6,916 bases of DNA from Thioalkalivibrio sp. (GTDB taxonomy: Bacteria > Pseudomonadota > Gammaproteobacteria > Ectothiorhodospirales > Ectothiorhodospiraceae). Positions 1-5,145 of this stretch are shown in pieces (the stretch's first letter is position 1; each line of letters opens with the position of its first letter). The stretch is from NCBI GenBank assembly GCA_003550945.1, contig PULL01000098.1, forward strand, positions 1 to 6,916, given 5' to 3'. The notes beneath the pieces are model-generated. The model saw nothing but the letters and a program-made list of their open reading frames with translations. It did not search any database and was not told where the DNA came from. Both the position numbers and the translations under genes were made by a program.

Positions 1-481
1 ACTCGGCCGCACCTGCGGCCGGCGAACAGTCGGTTGCCAGCAGCAGCCGGGAGACCGGCGCCGGCGAGAGCTCGACCGTGGGGTCGGTCGGTGTTAGCAG
101 CACCGCGCGGTCGGCCTCGCGGATGAGTTGCTGCGCCGTGCTTCCCAAAAGCACATCCGCCAGGGTGCGGTGGCCGTGGGCCCCGGCCAGAATCACGCCG
201 GCCCCGCGTTCCTGCGCCACGCGCACCAGTTCCGCGACTACCGGCCCGGTCCCGACCACGGTGTCCGACTCGAAGCCCTTCGCTTGAAATGTTGTCGCGG
301 CCGCCTCGAGCAACTTCGCGGGTCCGCCGGCCTTTTCTGCTTCCTCTTCGTCCCGCGCGCTCCCCAGCACGTGGACCAGAGTCAGCCGGTTGCACCCCAG
401 TGACCGCAGCCGTTCCGGTTGGGTCTGCAGCCGCTGCCACGACGGAGAGAAGTCCACTGCCACCAGGATATGCTCGAACAT
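1..481 (-). CDS. Universal stress protein, tandem UspA domains (partial, C-terminus cut by window edge)
   Basis: The 160 residues visible begin MFEHILVAVDFSPSW, the usual opening beta-strand and Asp of a UspA domain. The first domain ends with the nucleotide-binding signature G-x2-G-x9-G-S (G100, G103, G113, S114) followed by READRAVLL, so it is probably of the ATP-binding type. A second UspA domain starts near residue 145 (RLLLATDCSP) and runs off the left edge, so this is a two-domain protein of probably about 280 residues. The start at 481 is well supported by GGAGG five bases upstream (487-491). Universal stress proteins are cytoplasmic and help cells survive starvation, oxidative or other stress, but their direct targets are mostly unknown. 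The gene lies 227 bp downstream of the manganese transporter gene on the same strand. Read-through from the riboswitch-controlled promoter is possible but not shown. Confidence 0.93.
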   Translation of the reverse strand, partial: MFEHILVAVDFSPSWQRLQTQPERLRSLGCNRLTLVHVLGSARDEEEAEKAGGPAKLLEAAATTFQAKGFESDTVVGTGPVVAELVRVAQERGAGVILAGAHGHRTLADVLLGSTAQQLIREADRAVLLTPTDPTVELSPAPVSRLLLATDCSPAAGAAE

Positions 482-664
482 GCTTTCCTCCAGAGCCACT
501 CAGCAGGACCGGCGTCACCAATCCCGGGAATTCGCGACGCCGCCGCGGATACCGTCCATTTCCCCTTTCTTATAGCTGGCAAAATCACCCGACGCCCACC
601 GCAGAGGCGTATCCAATCGGTCATCGGCTGTGCCGGGGCGCGATCCTTTAAGGGTGGTCGCAGG

Positions 665-700
665 AAAGAACACCGTCCGCTGAGGACCCGACAACAGCGG
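665..700 (-). terminator. Possible weak terminator after the TMEM165-family gene
   Basis: Just past the stop codon on the minus strand, CCGCTG (695-700) and CAGCGG (677-682) form a perfect 6-bp stem with a 12-base loop. Beyond it, after about five bases, comes an uneven T-rich stretch (TGTTCTTT). The T tract is interrupted and set back, so termination would be inefficient and some transcripts could continue into the universal stress gene. Confidence 0.28.
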
Positions 701-708
701 CGGCTGGT

Positions 709-1335
709 CTACTGGTAGTTTTCCGCGGCCCGCAACAGCATCCCCGAGAGATCGGGCAGTCCGAGATCGGGCATCCAGCCGCCGGCTTCGGCCCAGGTCC
801 ACAGGCCGATCAACAGGAACAGCCCGGAGGCGACGAAGCGCATCGGGGCGGCCGGAATTCTGGCGGCGAAGCGCTTGCCGAGGATCAGCGCCGGAGTGGT
901 GATCAGCAGGATGCCCACCGTGGCCCCCAGTACCACCGGGAGCAGGGCCCCGGACGCCCCGGCCAGGGTGATGACCGCCAACTGGGTCTTGTCGAACATT
1001 TCGAACAGGAAGAAGGCAACCGCCGCCGCGAAAAAGGCACTACGGGCGCGGGTGTCCCTGTCCACTTCTTCGTCCTCGGGGAATAGCACCCAGACGGCCA
1101 TCACCAGGAAGGCGGTCCCGACCACCCACAAGTGCCACTCCGTGGCGACCACCGCGAACAGCCAGATGCCGGCCACCGCGGAAACCAGTTGATTGAGGAA
1201 CAGCCCGGCGGCCATGCCCCAGAAGACGGCCCACACGCTGCGGCAGCGCATTCCGAACAGGGCAGCCAGGAACATGGAGCGATCGCCGATTTCGGCGACG
1301 GCAACAGCAACGATCGCAAGCAGGAAGAGTTCCAT
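709..1335 (-). CDS. TMEM165/GDT1 (UPF0016) family membrane protein, probable Mn2+ exporter
   Basis: This is a 208-residue, very hydrophobic protein with about six predicted membrane segments arranged as two homologous halves around an acidic loop (PEDEEVDRD, residues 86-94). Each half carries the family signature E-x-G-D-[KR]-[TS]. The first is EIGDRS (residues 15-20). The second is EMFDKT (112-117), where Phe replaces the usual Gly while the metal-binding Glu and Asp are kept. Family members move Mn2+ or Ca2+ in exchange for H+, and bacterial ones protect against excess Mn2+. The yybP-ykoY riboswitch in the leader strongly supports a manganese role. I chose the ATG at 1335 because relatives begin a few residues before the first membrane helix. 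An in-frame ATG at 1383 would add 16 polar residues (224 aa). Neither start has a strong Shine-Dalgarno: GGCGGGCGG precedes 1383, and only GGA precedes 1335. Confidence 0.9.
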   Translation of the reverse strand: MELFLLAIVAVAVAEIGDRSMFLAALFGMRCRSVWAVFWGMAAGLFLNQLVSAVAGIWLFAVVATEWHLWVVGTAFLVMAVWVLFPEDEEVDRDTRARSAFFAAAVAFFLFEMFDKTQLAVITLAGASGALLPVVLGATVGILLITTPALILGKRFAARIPAAPMRFVASGLFLLIGLWTWAEAGGWMPDLGLPDLSGMLLRAAENYQ

Positions 1336-1370
1336 AGGGGCAATCCGGGACGAGCGGCACGACGCAACCG

Positions 1371-1438
1371 GTGACACCGTCATCGCCGCCCGCCCATGGG
1401 CCTGGCTCGCCTGAACGCAAGCCGGATGTCGGTGCCAC
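1371..1438 (-). promoter_or_regulatory. Candidate expression platform: alternative helix of the Mn2+ riboswitch
   Basis: On the minus-strand RNA, GUGGCACCG (1430-1438) can pair with CGGUGUCAC (1371-1379) through nine contiguous pairs, one of them G-U. The 5' arm shares its first four bases (1435-1438) with the 3' strand of riboswitch helix P1, so the two helices exclude each other. The 3' arm starts one base after the upstream in-frame ATG at 1381-1383. No oligo-U tract follows, so control of translation or of Rho access is more likely than intrinsic termination. This was found by eye, without energy calculation. Confidence 0.4.
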
Positions 1439-1569
1439 AGGTCTCGTCAGGCCGTTCGAGGAAGACGCGCCAGGGCGCCTTCGAGCGGCTGCGCGCGCCA
1501 CGGCCAAAAGGCCAAGTCTGTTGACGCGTGCCTCCGGCCCGGGTGGCCGGAGCGACTACTCCCCTGAGG
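1435..1569 (-). ncRNA. yybP-ykoY manganese riboswitch (aptamer)
   Basis: Reading the minus strand, the conserved blocks come in the right order. GGGGAGUAG (1556-1564) is followed by a perfect 8-bp P2 hairpin CUCCGGCC/GGCCGGAG (1532-1552), then CGUCAACA (1519-1526). A GC-rich second leg follows, including the imperfect long hairpin at 1448-1491, and then ACGAGACC (1440-1447). Helix P1 is closed by CCUCAGG (1563-1569) with CCUGUGG (1435-1441), six of seven positions paired. The purine-rich loop and the ACGAGACC loop are the two elements that dock and bind Mn2+ in this class. Known members sit ahead of mntP, alx, P-type ATPase and UPF0016 genes and raise expression when Mn2+ is high. The aptamer lies about 100 bases upstream of a UPF0016 gene on the same strand, which is the expected context. 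Confidence 0.93.
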
Positions 1570-1577
1570 GTGCGCGA

Positions 1578-1607
1578 ACTATAGCCAAGCCCTGAGCGGG
1601 CTGTCCA
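1578..1607 (-). promoter_or_regulatory. Sigma70-type promoter for the riboswitch-TMEM165 transcript
   Basis: On the minus strand TGGACA (1602-1607, five of six consensus bases) lies 18 bp from TATAGT (1578-1583, five of six). Transcription would start near 1570-1572, immediately at the 5' strand of riboswitch helix P1 (1569). The leader to the chosen start codon is therefore about 235 nt. The match between promoter and riboswitch edge supports both calls. Confidence 0.72.
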
Positions 1608-1894
1608 GCGCCAGGGCAGGGACGGTCCTCTGCAACCCTCGGGAAGAACGGCGTCGTATCATCCTGGACTCGAAGCCGTCCGGGTCGCGAAGGTTCCTCG
1701 ACAGCGTCGGCACGGCCATTCCCACATCGCGCGATTCATCCTTCTGATGCCCGCATCGGGCGGGAGGCACGTCTGGCCCGCCTGCGCCGGAGCCTTCAGC
1801 CTGGCGGGCAGGTGATCATCGCAGGGTCGCCGAGCGTGGTCCGGAGCGCTCTTGCGGTCTGCTGCGACAAAGTGCCTGGCCTTGCCGCGATAGA
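1608..1894. other. Intergenic stretch with no gene recognised
   Basis: This 287-bp stretch separates the leftward riboswitch promoter from the rightward methyltransferase gene. The short open frames in it have no recognisable protein character or ribosome site. What can be seen is a cluster of GC-rich inverted repeats: GATGC/GCATC at 1746-1757, GCCCG/CGGGC just inside it, and GCCCGCC (1776-1782) with GGCGGGC (1803-1809). These could be folded RNA or simply high-GC sequence. No T tract follows, so I do not call a terminator. Confidence 0.5.
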
Positions 1895-1896
1895 AT
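1891..1896 (+). promoter_or_regulatory. Possible -10 box at the methyltransferase start
   Basis: TAGAAT matches five of six bases of the sigma70 -10 consensus and overlaps the ATG at 1895-1897. No convincing -35 is found 16-18 bp upstream. If the box is used, transcription would begin near 1903, past that ATG, and translation would have to start later, for example at TTG 1937. Confidence 0.25.
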
Positions 1897-2647
1897 GCAG
1901 TCTTGCATCCTGGGCGACCTTTCAGGGGAATTCGACTTGCAGCTGCTAAAACCCGGACCGTTTCCGATCCTGTCCGATCTGCAACTGATCGCCGAACGAC
2001 TTCCGGTCGACGGGGGGCGGGTGCTCGAACTGGGCTGCGGTCGCGCGGAAACCACCCGGCGCATCGCCGCGGAACTACCCGTGCGAGAAGTGATCGCGAC
2101 GGAGGTCGACCCCGTGCAGCACGAGAAGAACCTTCGGATCACCGATCTACCAAAGCTGACCTTCCGTTTCGGCGGCGTCGAATCCATTCAACAGCCAGAC
2201 GGATCGATCGACGCGGTGATCATGCTGAAGTCTCTGCACCATGTGCCGCACCATCTGCTGCCTCAGGGCCTCAGGGAAATCCACCGGGTCCTGCGGCCCG
2301 GCGGCATCGCCTATTTTTCCGAGCCGCTGTATGCCGGGGATTTCAACGAAATCATGCGCCTTTTCCACGATGAAAGACTCCCACGCGAGAATGCCTTCGA
2401 CGCGCTGCGCGCGGCCGTCGATGAAGGCCTGTTCCTGCTCGAGGACGAGGTCTTCTTCGACAGCATCAGTCGCTTCGAGGGCTTCGCGGAGTTTGAAGAG
2501 CGCGTCCTCGGCGCAACCCACACCGAGTTCGCGATTGACGAGGCACTCTACGCCCGCATTCGCGATCGCTTCATGGAGCACGTGGGACCGGATGGCGTGG
2601 CGGAATTCCGTAACCCCAATCGCGCGGACCTGCTGCGCAAGCCATGA
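1895..2647 (+). CDS. Class I SAM-dependent methyltransferase, substrate unknown
   Basis: The 250-residue product has the Rossmann-fold methyltransferase motifs in order. Motif I is VLELGCG (residues 43-49), which binds S-adenosylmethionine. An acidic strand end, ATEVD (68-72), would hold the ribose. SIDAVIMLKSLHHVP (104-118) is motif IV with the following helix, and LREIHRVLRPGG (126-137) is typical of the UbiE/Methyltransf_11 group. After residue 150 comes an acidic, helical C-terminal part without a motif I can name, so the methyl acceptor (small molecule or other) cannot be told. The start is uncertain. ATG 1895 has no clear Shine-Dalgarno, whereas in-frame TTG 1937 is preceded by AGGGGA (1924-1929) with 7-base spacing and would give a 236-residue protein that keeps every motif. 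The next plus-strand gene begins 94 bp downstream and may be co-transcribed. Confidence 0.88.
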   Translation: MQSCILGDLSGEFDLQLLKPGPFPILSDLQLIAERLPVDGGRVLELGCGRAETTRRIAAELPVREVIATEVDPVQHEKNLRITDLPKLTFRFGGVESIQQPDGSIDAVIMLKSLHHVPHHLLPQGLREIHRVLRPGGIAYFSEPLYAGDFNEIMRLFHDERLPRENAFDALRAAVDEGLFLLEDEVFFDSISRFEGFAEFEERVLGATHTEFAIDEALYARIRDRFMEHVGPDGVAEFRNPNRADLLRKP

Positions 2648-2741
2648 GCTCTCTGCTCAGCACTCAGCCAAGCGGAGGCGAAAGGGCAACGACCACGGCT
2701 TCTGCGCGCTCTCGTTGCGCAAACGCTGACCGGAGCCCCCG

Positions 2742-3128
2742 ATGACGCCACCCTACCCGGAAATCAAGACCTTCGTGCAAGAGACACTCGGCTGTTCATG
2801 CCCGGAAGAGATCTTCGATCGAATCGAAGTGGATACCGGCGCGGGGGAAGCGCCCCACCGGATCCGGATCGGGGGACGACTGCTGGTCTACATCCTGGAT
2901 GCCAGCCGCGCAGCAGACGTTTCCGGCGCGATCACGAGCGCGCTGCACGAGGGCGTGCGCGAAAGGGACCGGGATCGATTCAATCGACTGAGGCTCGTTG
3001 TCGTGTCGCCCAGCCCGGACCGAATCGCGGAGGCCGCGCGGGCCGCATTCTCCGGCAGTCCGGCCCGTGACGAAAAGACGCACTTGCACGTCCTCGAAAC
3101 CTGCAACCTCGGGTTCGTCCGCCTGTAG
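2742..3128 (+). CDS. Conserved-looking small protein with Cys-x-Cys-Pro motif, function unknown
   Basis: This 128-residue soluble protein is not one I can name. Near its N-terminus is FVQETLGCSCPEEIFDRI (residues 11-28), with C18 and C20 followed by Pro. The pattern resembles short uncharacterised bacterial and archaeal proteins carrying an LGCxCP motif, and it could bind a metal or be redox active. The middle alternates beta-like stretches (RLLVYIL, RLRLVVVSP) with charged helices, which suggests a compact alpha/beta fold. There is no signal peptide or membrane segment. A third cysteine lies near the end in HVLETCNLGFVRL. The start at 2742 has GGAG six bases upstream. It follows the methyltransferase gene by 94 bp on the same strand and may share its transcript. 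That adjacency is the only clue to a role. Confidence 0.8.
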   Translation: MTPPYPEIKTFVQETLGCSCPEEIFDRIEVDTGAGEAPHRIRIGGRLLVYILDASRAADVSGAITSALHEGVRERDRDRFNRLRLVVVSPSPDRIAEAARAAFSGSPARDEKTHLHVLETCNLGFVRL

Positions 3129-3161
3129 AAGGTTCGGTTTTCCGGCAACCACGATGCTGGC

Positions 3162-3201
3162 ACTCCTGCCGCCCATCCTGCGGGCCCGGCGCGTCAGGAG
3201 T
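3162..3201. repeat. Inverted repeat between convergent genes, possible terminator
   Basis: ACTCCTG (3162-3168) and CAGGAGT (3195-3201) form a perfect 7-bp inverted repeat around a GC-rich centre containing GCCC/GGGC. It lies between the stops of two converging genes (3128 and 3207), where a shared transcription end would be expected. Neither strand has a run of T after the stem, so it is at best a non-canonical or Rho-assisted terminator. Confidence 0.3.
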
Positions 3202-3206
3202 CGAGT

Positions 3207-3614
3207 CTACCCGGGACCCGAGGCGGAGTTTCTGAACGATGCCTTGAGACCCGCTTCGAGTCCCTCGCGCCAATCGTCGACGAAAGCCTCGATGGTCTCG
3301 ATGAAGTCGGGGTCATGCTCCCGGCGGTTGATGGTGCAGTGAACCACCACGGCATCCGGATCCGGCGGGAAACCGGTGGTGACTGTCCAGGCGAGCGCGT
3401 TCGGACAGCCCGGCAGGGTGAAGCGCAGGCCGCCCCGGATCAGCTCCCGCGTTACCACGAATTCACCCCACACGCAGTAAACGCGGCCCCGATCCCCGGA
3501 CCCTTCCAGCACAGTGTCGATGGAGGCGCACCATTCCGGAAGACGCTCGATCGTAAGCTCTTCCTGAAGCGTGCCCGGATCCGTGCCAACCCGGGCCGTG
3601 GCAAAGAATTCCAT
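3207..3614 (-). CDS. Hypothetical protein, function unknown
   Basis: This is a 135-residue acidic, soluble protein that I do not recognise. Codon use looks like its neighbours. The start at 3614 has GGGAG with 6-base spacing, which supports a real gene. Visible features are an N-terminal segment MEFFATARVG, a middle with alternating hydrophobic strands (RVYCVWGEFVVTRELI, GLRFTLPGCP, AVVVHCTINR) and a C-terminal acidic helix (FIETIEAFVDDWREGLEAGL). This resembles a small beta-rich domain ending in a helix. Three cysteines are scattered (C29, C47, C70) and form no obvious metal site. There is no signal peptide or membrane helix. It is monocistronic as far as can be seen, converging on the gene to its left, with the tRNA-Asn terminator upstream. 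Confidence 0.75.
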   Translation of the reverse strand: MEFFATARVGTDPGTLQEELTIERLPEWCASIDTVLEGSGDRGRVYCVWGEFVVTRELIRGGLRFTLPGCPNALAWTVTTGFPPDPDAVVVHCTINRREHDPDFIETIEAFVDDWREGLEAGLKASFRNSASGPG

Positions 3615-3733
3615 CGCAGACTCCCGTGTGGATGCCGGCCCTCGTCCCGCCGGTCAAGCGCATTCACGCTAACGCTCATGTCCGCGACGAGTCATTTTCT
3701 CGTGCGCCAAACGTGGCAAAGATGTGACCCAAC

Positions 3734-3761
3734 GAAAAACGCCACCTGATGGCGGTGGCGT
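3734..3761 (-). terminator. Rho-independent terminator of tRNA-Asn (and of the aminotransferase if read through)
   Basis: On the minus strand ACGCCACC (3754-3761) and GGTGGCGT (3739-3746) make a perfect 8-bp stem with a 7-base loop, followed directly by a run of T (3735-3739 on the complement). It begins 17 bases after the encoded CCA of the tRNA. This is a textbook intrinsic terminator and it insulates the gene downstream at 3614. Confidence 0.92.
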
Positions 3762-3777
3762 AAGTCGTGGTTTTTCT

Positions 3778-3853
3778 TGGCTCCCCGGGACGGACTCGAA
3801 CCGCCGACCTAGTGATTAACAGTCACCCGCTCTACCGACTGAGCTACCGGGGA
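3778..3853 (-). tRNA. tRNA-Asn (anticodon GUU)
   Basis: The 76-nt minus-strand sequence folds into a full cloverleaf. The acceptor stem is TCCCCGG/CCGGGGA with discriminator G and an encoded CCA. The D arm is GCTC/GAGC. The anticodon stem is GGTGA/TCACT with loop CTGTTAA, and the anticodon GTT is complementary to 3818-3820. The T arm is GGCGG-TTCGAGT-CCGTC. Every stem pairs fully apart from normal G-U wobble. A promoter (3868-3896) lies just upstream and a terminator just downstream, so it is an independent unit that can also be reached from the aminotransferase 39 bp upstream. Confidence 0.98.
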
Positions 3854-3867
3854 ATGCGAAGCCGCGA

Positions 3868-3896
3868 ATCGTAAGGGCCGTGGGCGGGACAGTCAA
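3868..3896 (-). promoter_or_regulatory. Sigma70-type promoter for tRNA-Asn, -35 overlapping the aminotransferase stop codon
   Basis: On the minus strand TTGACT (3891-3896, five of six) is 17 bp from TACGAT (3868-3873, four of six). Transcription would start near 3861, about eight bases before the mature tRNA 5' end. The region between -10 and start is GC-rich (TCGCGG), as in stringently controlled stable-RNA promoters. The TGA inside TTGACT is the stop codon of the aminotransferase gene. Confidence 0.72.
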
Positions 3897-5080
3897 GCAC
3901 CGCGCGCGAAGCGGTCGATCCGCTCCATCGCCTTGTCCAGCATCTCCATGCTGGTGGCGAAGGAAATCCGGGCGTGGCCGTCCGTGCCGAAGGCGCTCCC
4001 GGGCACGAGCGCAACCCCGACGTCGTCGAGCAGACGTCGCGAGAACTCCAGGTCGGTCTCGATGCCCAGCGCTTCCATTGCACCAGTCACTTTCGGAAAA
4101 CAATAGAAGGTACCGTCCGGCATCAGGCACTCAATGCCGGGAATGGCGTTCAGACCGTCGACCACGCGCCGGGCGCGCTTTTCGAACTGCACGCACATGT
4201 CCCGGACGCATTGCTGGTCGCCGTTCAGGGCCACCACCGCGGCGGCCTGCGCGATGGAGGTCGCGTTCGAGGTACTCTGGGACTGAACCTTCTTCATCGC
4301 ACCAATCAGGGACGCCGGGCCGCCTGCGTAGCCGATCCGCCAACCGGTCATTGCGTAGGCCTTGGAGACTCCGTTCAGCACCACGGTGCGCGGTGCGAGA
4401 TCCGGCGCAACGTTCAGGATGTTCACGAACTTCGCGCCAGCGAACAGGATGTGCTCGTACATGTCGTCGGTCGCGATGACGATCTGCGGATGCTCGCGCA
4501 GCACCTCGGCCAGTGCGGTCAGTTCTGCAGCGGTATAGGCGGCACCCGTCGGGTTGGACGGGCTGTTCAGGAAGATCAGGCGGGATTTCGGCGTGATCGC
4601 GTCCCGGAGCTGGTCGGCGGTGATCTTGAAACCGGTTTCCTGGGTGGCCGAAATCACCACCGGCGTGGCATCGGCCAGCAACGCGATGTCCGGATAGGAC
4701 ACCCAGTACGGGGCTGGGATCAGTACCTCGTCGCCCTCGTTCAGCAGCGCGAGACAGAGATTGAAGATGCTCTGCTTGCCGCCGGAGGAAACCAGAATCT
4801 GATTGAGTTCGTAACGAAGCCCGTTGTCGCGTTCGAACTTCGCGACGATGGCCTTCTTCAGCGCGGCCGTGCCGTCCACCGCGGTGTACTTGGTTTCTCC
4901 GCGGGCAAGGGCTTCGATGGCTCCCTGCTTGATATGCTCGGGGGTGTCAAAGTCGGGTTCCCCGGCGCCGAGGCCGACGATATCCCGGCCCTCGGACTTC
5001 AGTTGCGCCGCGAGAGCGGTGACGGCGAGGGTGGGGGAGGGCTTGATGCGCTGAACGCGTGCGGAAAGTTGGATGTCCAA
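3893..5080 (-). CDS. PLP-dependent aspartate aminotransferase, class I (aspartate/prephenate type)
   Basis: This 395-residue cytoplasmic enzyme transfers the amino group between aspartate and 2-oxoglutarate. Close relatives can also use prephenate, on the route to Phe and Tyr. From the TTG at 5080 it begins with LSARVQRIKPSPTLAV, the standard N-terminus of the gamma-type class I family, and the length matches the usual 390-400. Motifs in order are GLGAGEPDFDTP (36-47), PAPYWVSYP (122-130), SPSNPTG with N176, TDDMYEH with D205 and Y208 contacting PLP, SKAYAMTGWRIGY with Schiff-base lysine K240, and carboxylate-binding R371 in HARISFA. The frame is open upstream to an ATG at 5173, but that would add 31 atypical residues and overlap the divergent uvrB by 34 bp. 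GAGG six bases before the TTG (5087-5090) supports the shorter form. tRNA-Asn follows 39 bp downstream. Whether it is aspC or another aminotransferase cannot be settled by eye. Confidence 0.93.
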   Translation of the reverse strand: MDIQLSARVQRIKPSPTLAVTALAAQLKSEGRDIVGLGAGEPDFDTPEHIKQGAIEALARGETKYTAVDGTAALKKAIVAKFERDNGLRYELNQILVSSGGKQSIFNLCLALLNEGDEVLIPAPYWVSYPDIALLADATPVVISATQETGFKITADQLRDAITPKSRLIFLNSPSNPTGAAYTAAELTALAEVLREHPQIVIATDDMYEHILFAGAKFVNILNVAPDLAPRTVVLNGVSKAYAMTGWRIGYAGGPASLIGAMKKVQSQSTSNATSIAQAAAVVALNGDQQCVRDMCVQFEKRARRVVDGLNAIPGIECLMPDGTFYCFPKVTGAMEALGIETDLEFSRRLLDDVGVALVPGSAFGTDGHARISFATSMEMLDKAMERIDRFARGA

Positions 5081-5113
5081 GACGGGCCTCGGGCGAGCAC
5101 TGGGGTTGGCAAT

Positions 5114-5127
5114 GCGGCGAACGCCGC
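5114..5127. promoter_or_regulatory. Palindrome in the divergent aminotransferase/uvrB intergenic region
   Basis: GCGGCG-AA-CGCCGC is a perfect 6-bp inverted repeat with a 2-bp centre, placed in the 59-bp gap between two divergent start codons. It could be an operator shared by both genes or a short hairpin in either leader. GC-rich palindromes also arise by chance in such DNA. Confidence 0.3.
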
Positions 5128-5139
5128 TTCGAGGCTGAA

Positions 5140-5145
5140 ATGATA
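5140..5145 (-). promoter_or_regulatory. Possible -10 box for the aminotransferase
   Basis: On the minus strand TATCAT matches five of six consensus bases and coincides with the uvrB start codon region. The sequence 17 bp further upstream (TTATGC) is a poor -35. A start near 5133 would leave a leader of about 53 bases before the TTG at 5080. Confidence 0.28.

Noticed and set aside
515..559. Minus-strand 14-codon frame (MDGIRGGVANSRDW) upstream of the universal stress gene, as a leader peptide
   Set aside because: The GGGG upstream is only two bases from the ATG, and the peptide has no run of regulatory codons or attenuator structure after it.
569..574. Minus-strand TATAAG as a -10 box for the universal stress gene
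   Set aside because: No acceptable -35 is found at 16-18 bp (GGGCGT at 17), so the evidence is too thin for a promoter call.
1040..1507. Minus-strand 155-codon frame overlapping the TMEM165-family gene and riboswitch
   Set aside because: It runs through the conserved riboswitch structure and out of frame with the membrane protein. Its Arg/Gly-rich product is typical of a shadow.
3739..3775. The tRNA terminator as a bidirectional terminator using the T run at 3771-3775 on the plus strand
   Set aside because: The T run is nine bases beyond the stem on that strand, too far for intrinsic termination, and no plus-strand gene ends there.
3974..5143. Long plus-strand open frame (389 codons) opposite the aminotransferase
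   Set aside because: It is a high-GC antisense shadow. The opposite frame encodes an unmistakable aminotransferase with all catalytic motifs, and the shadow's protein has no recognisable family features.
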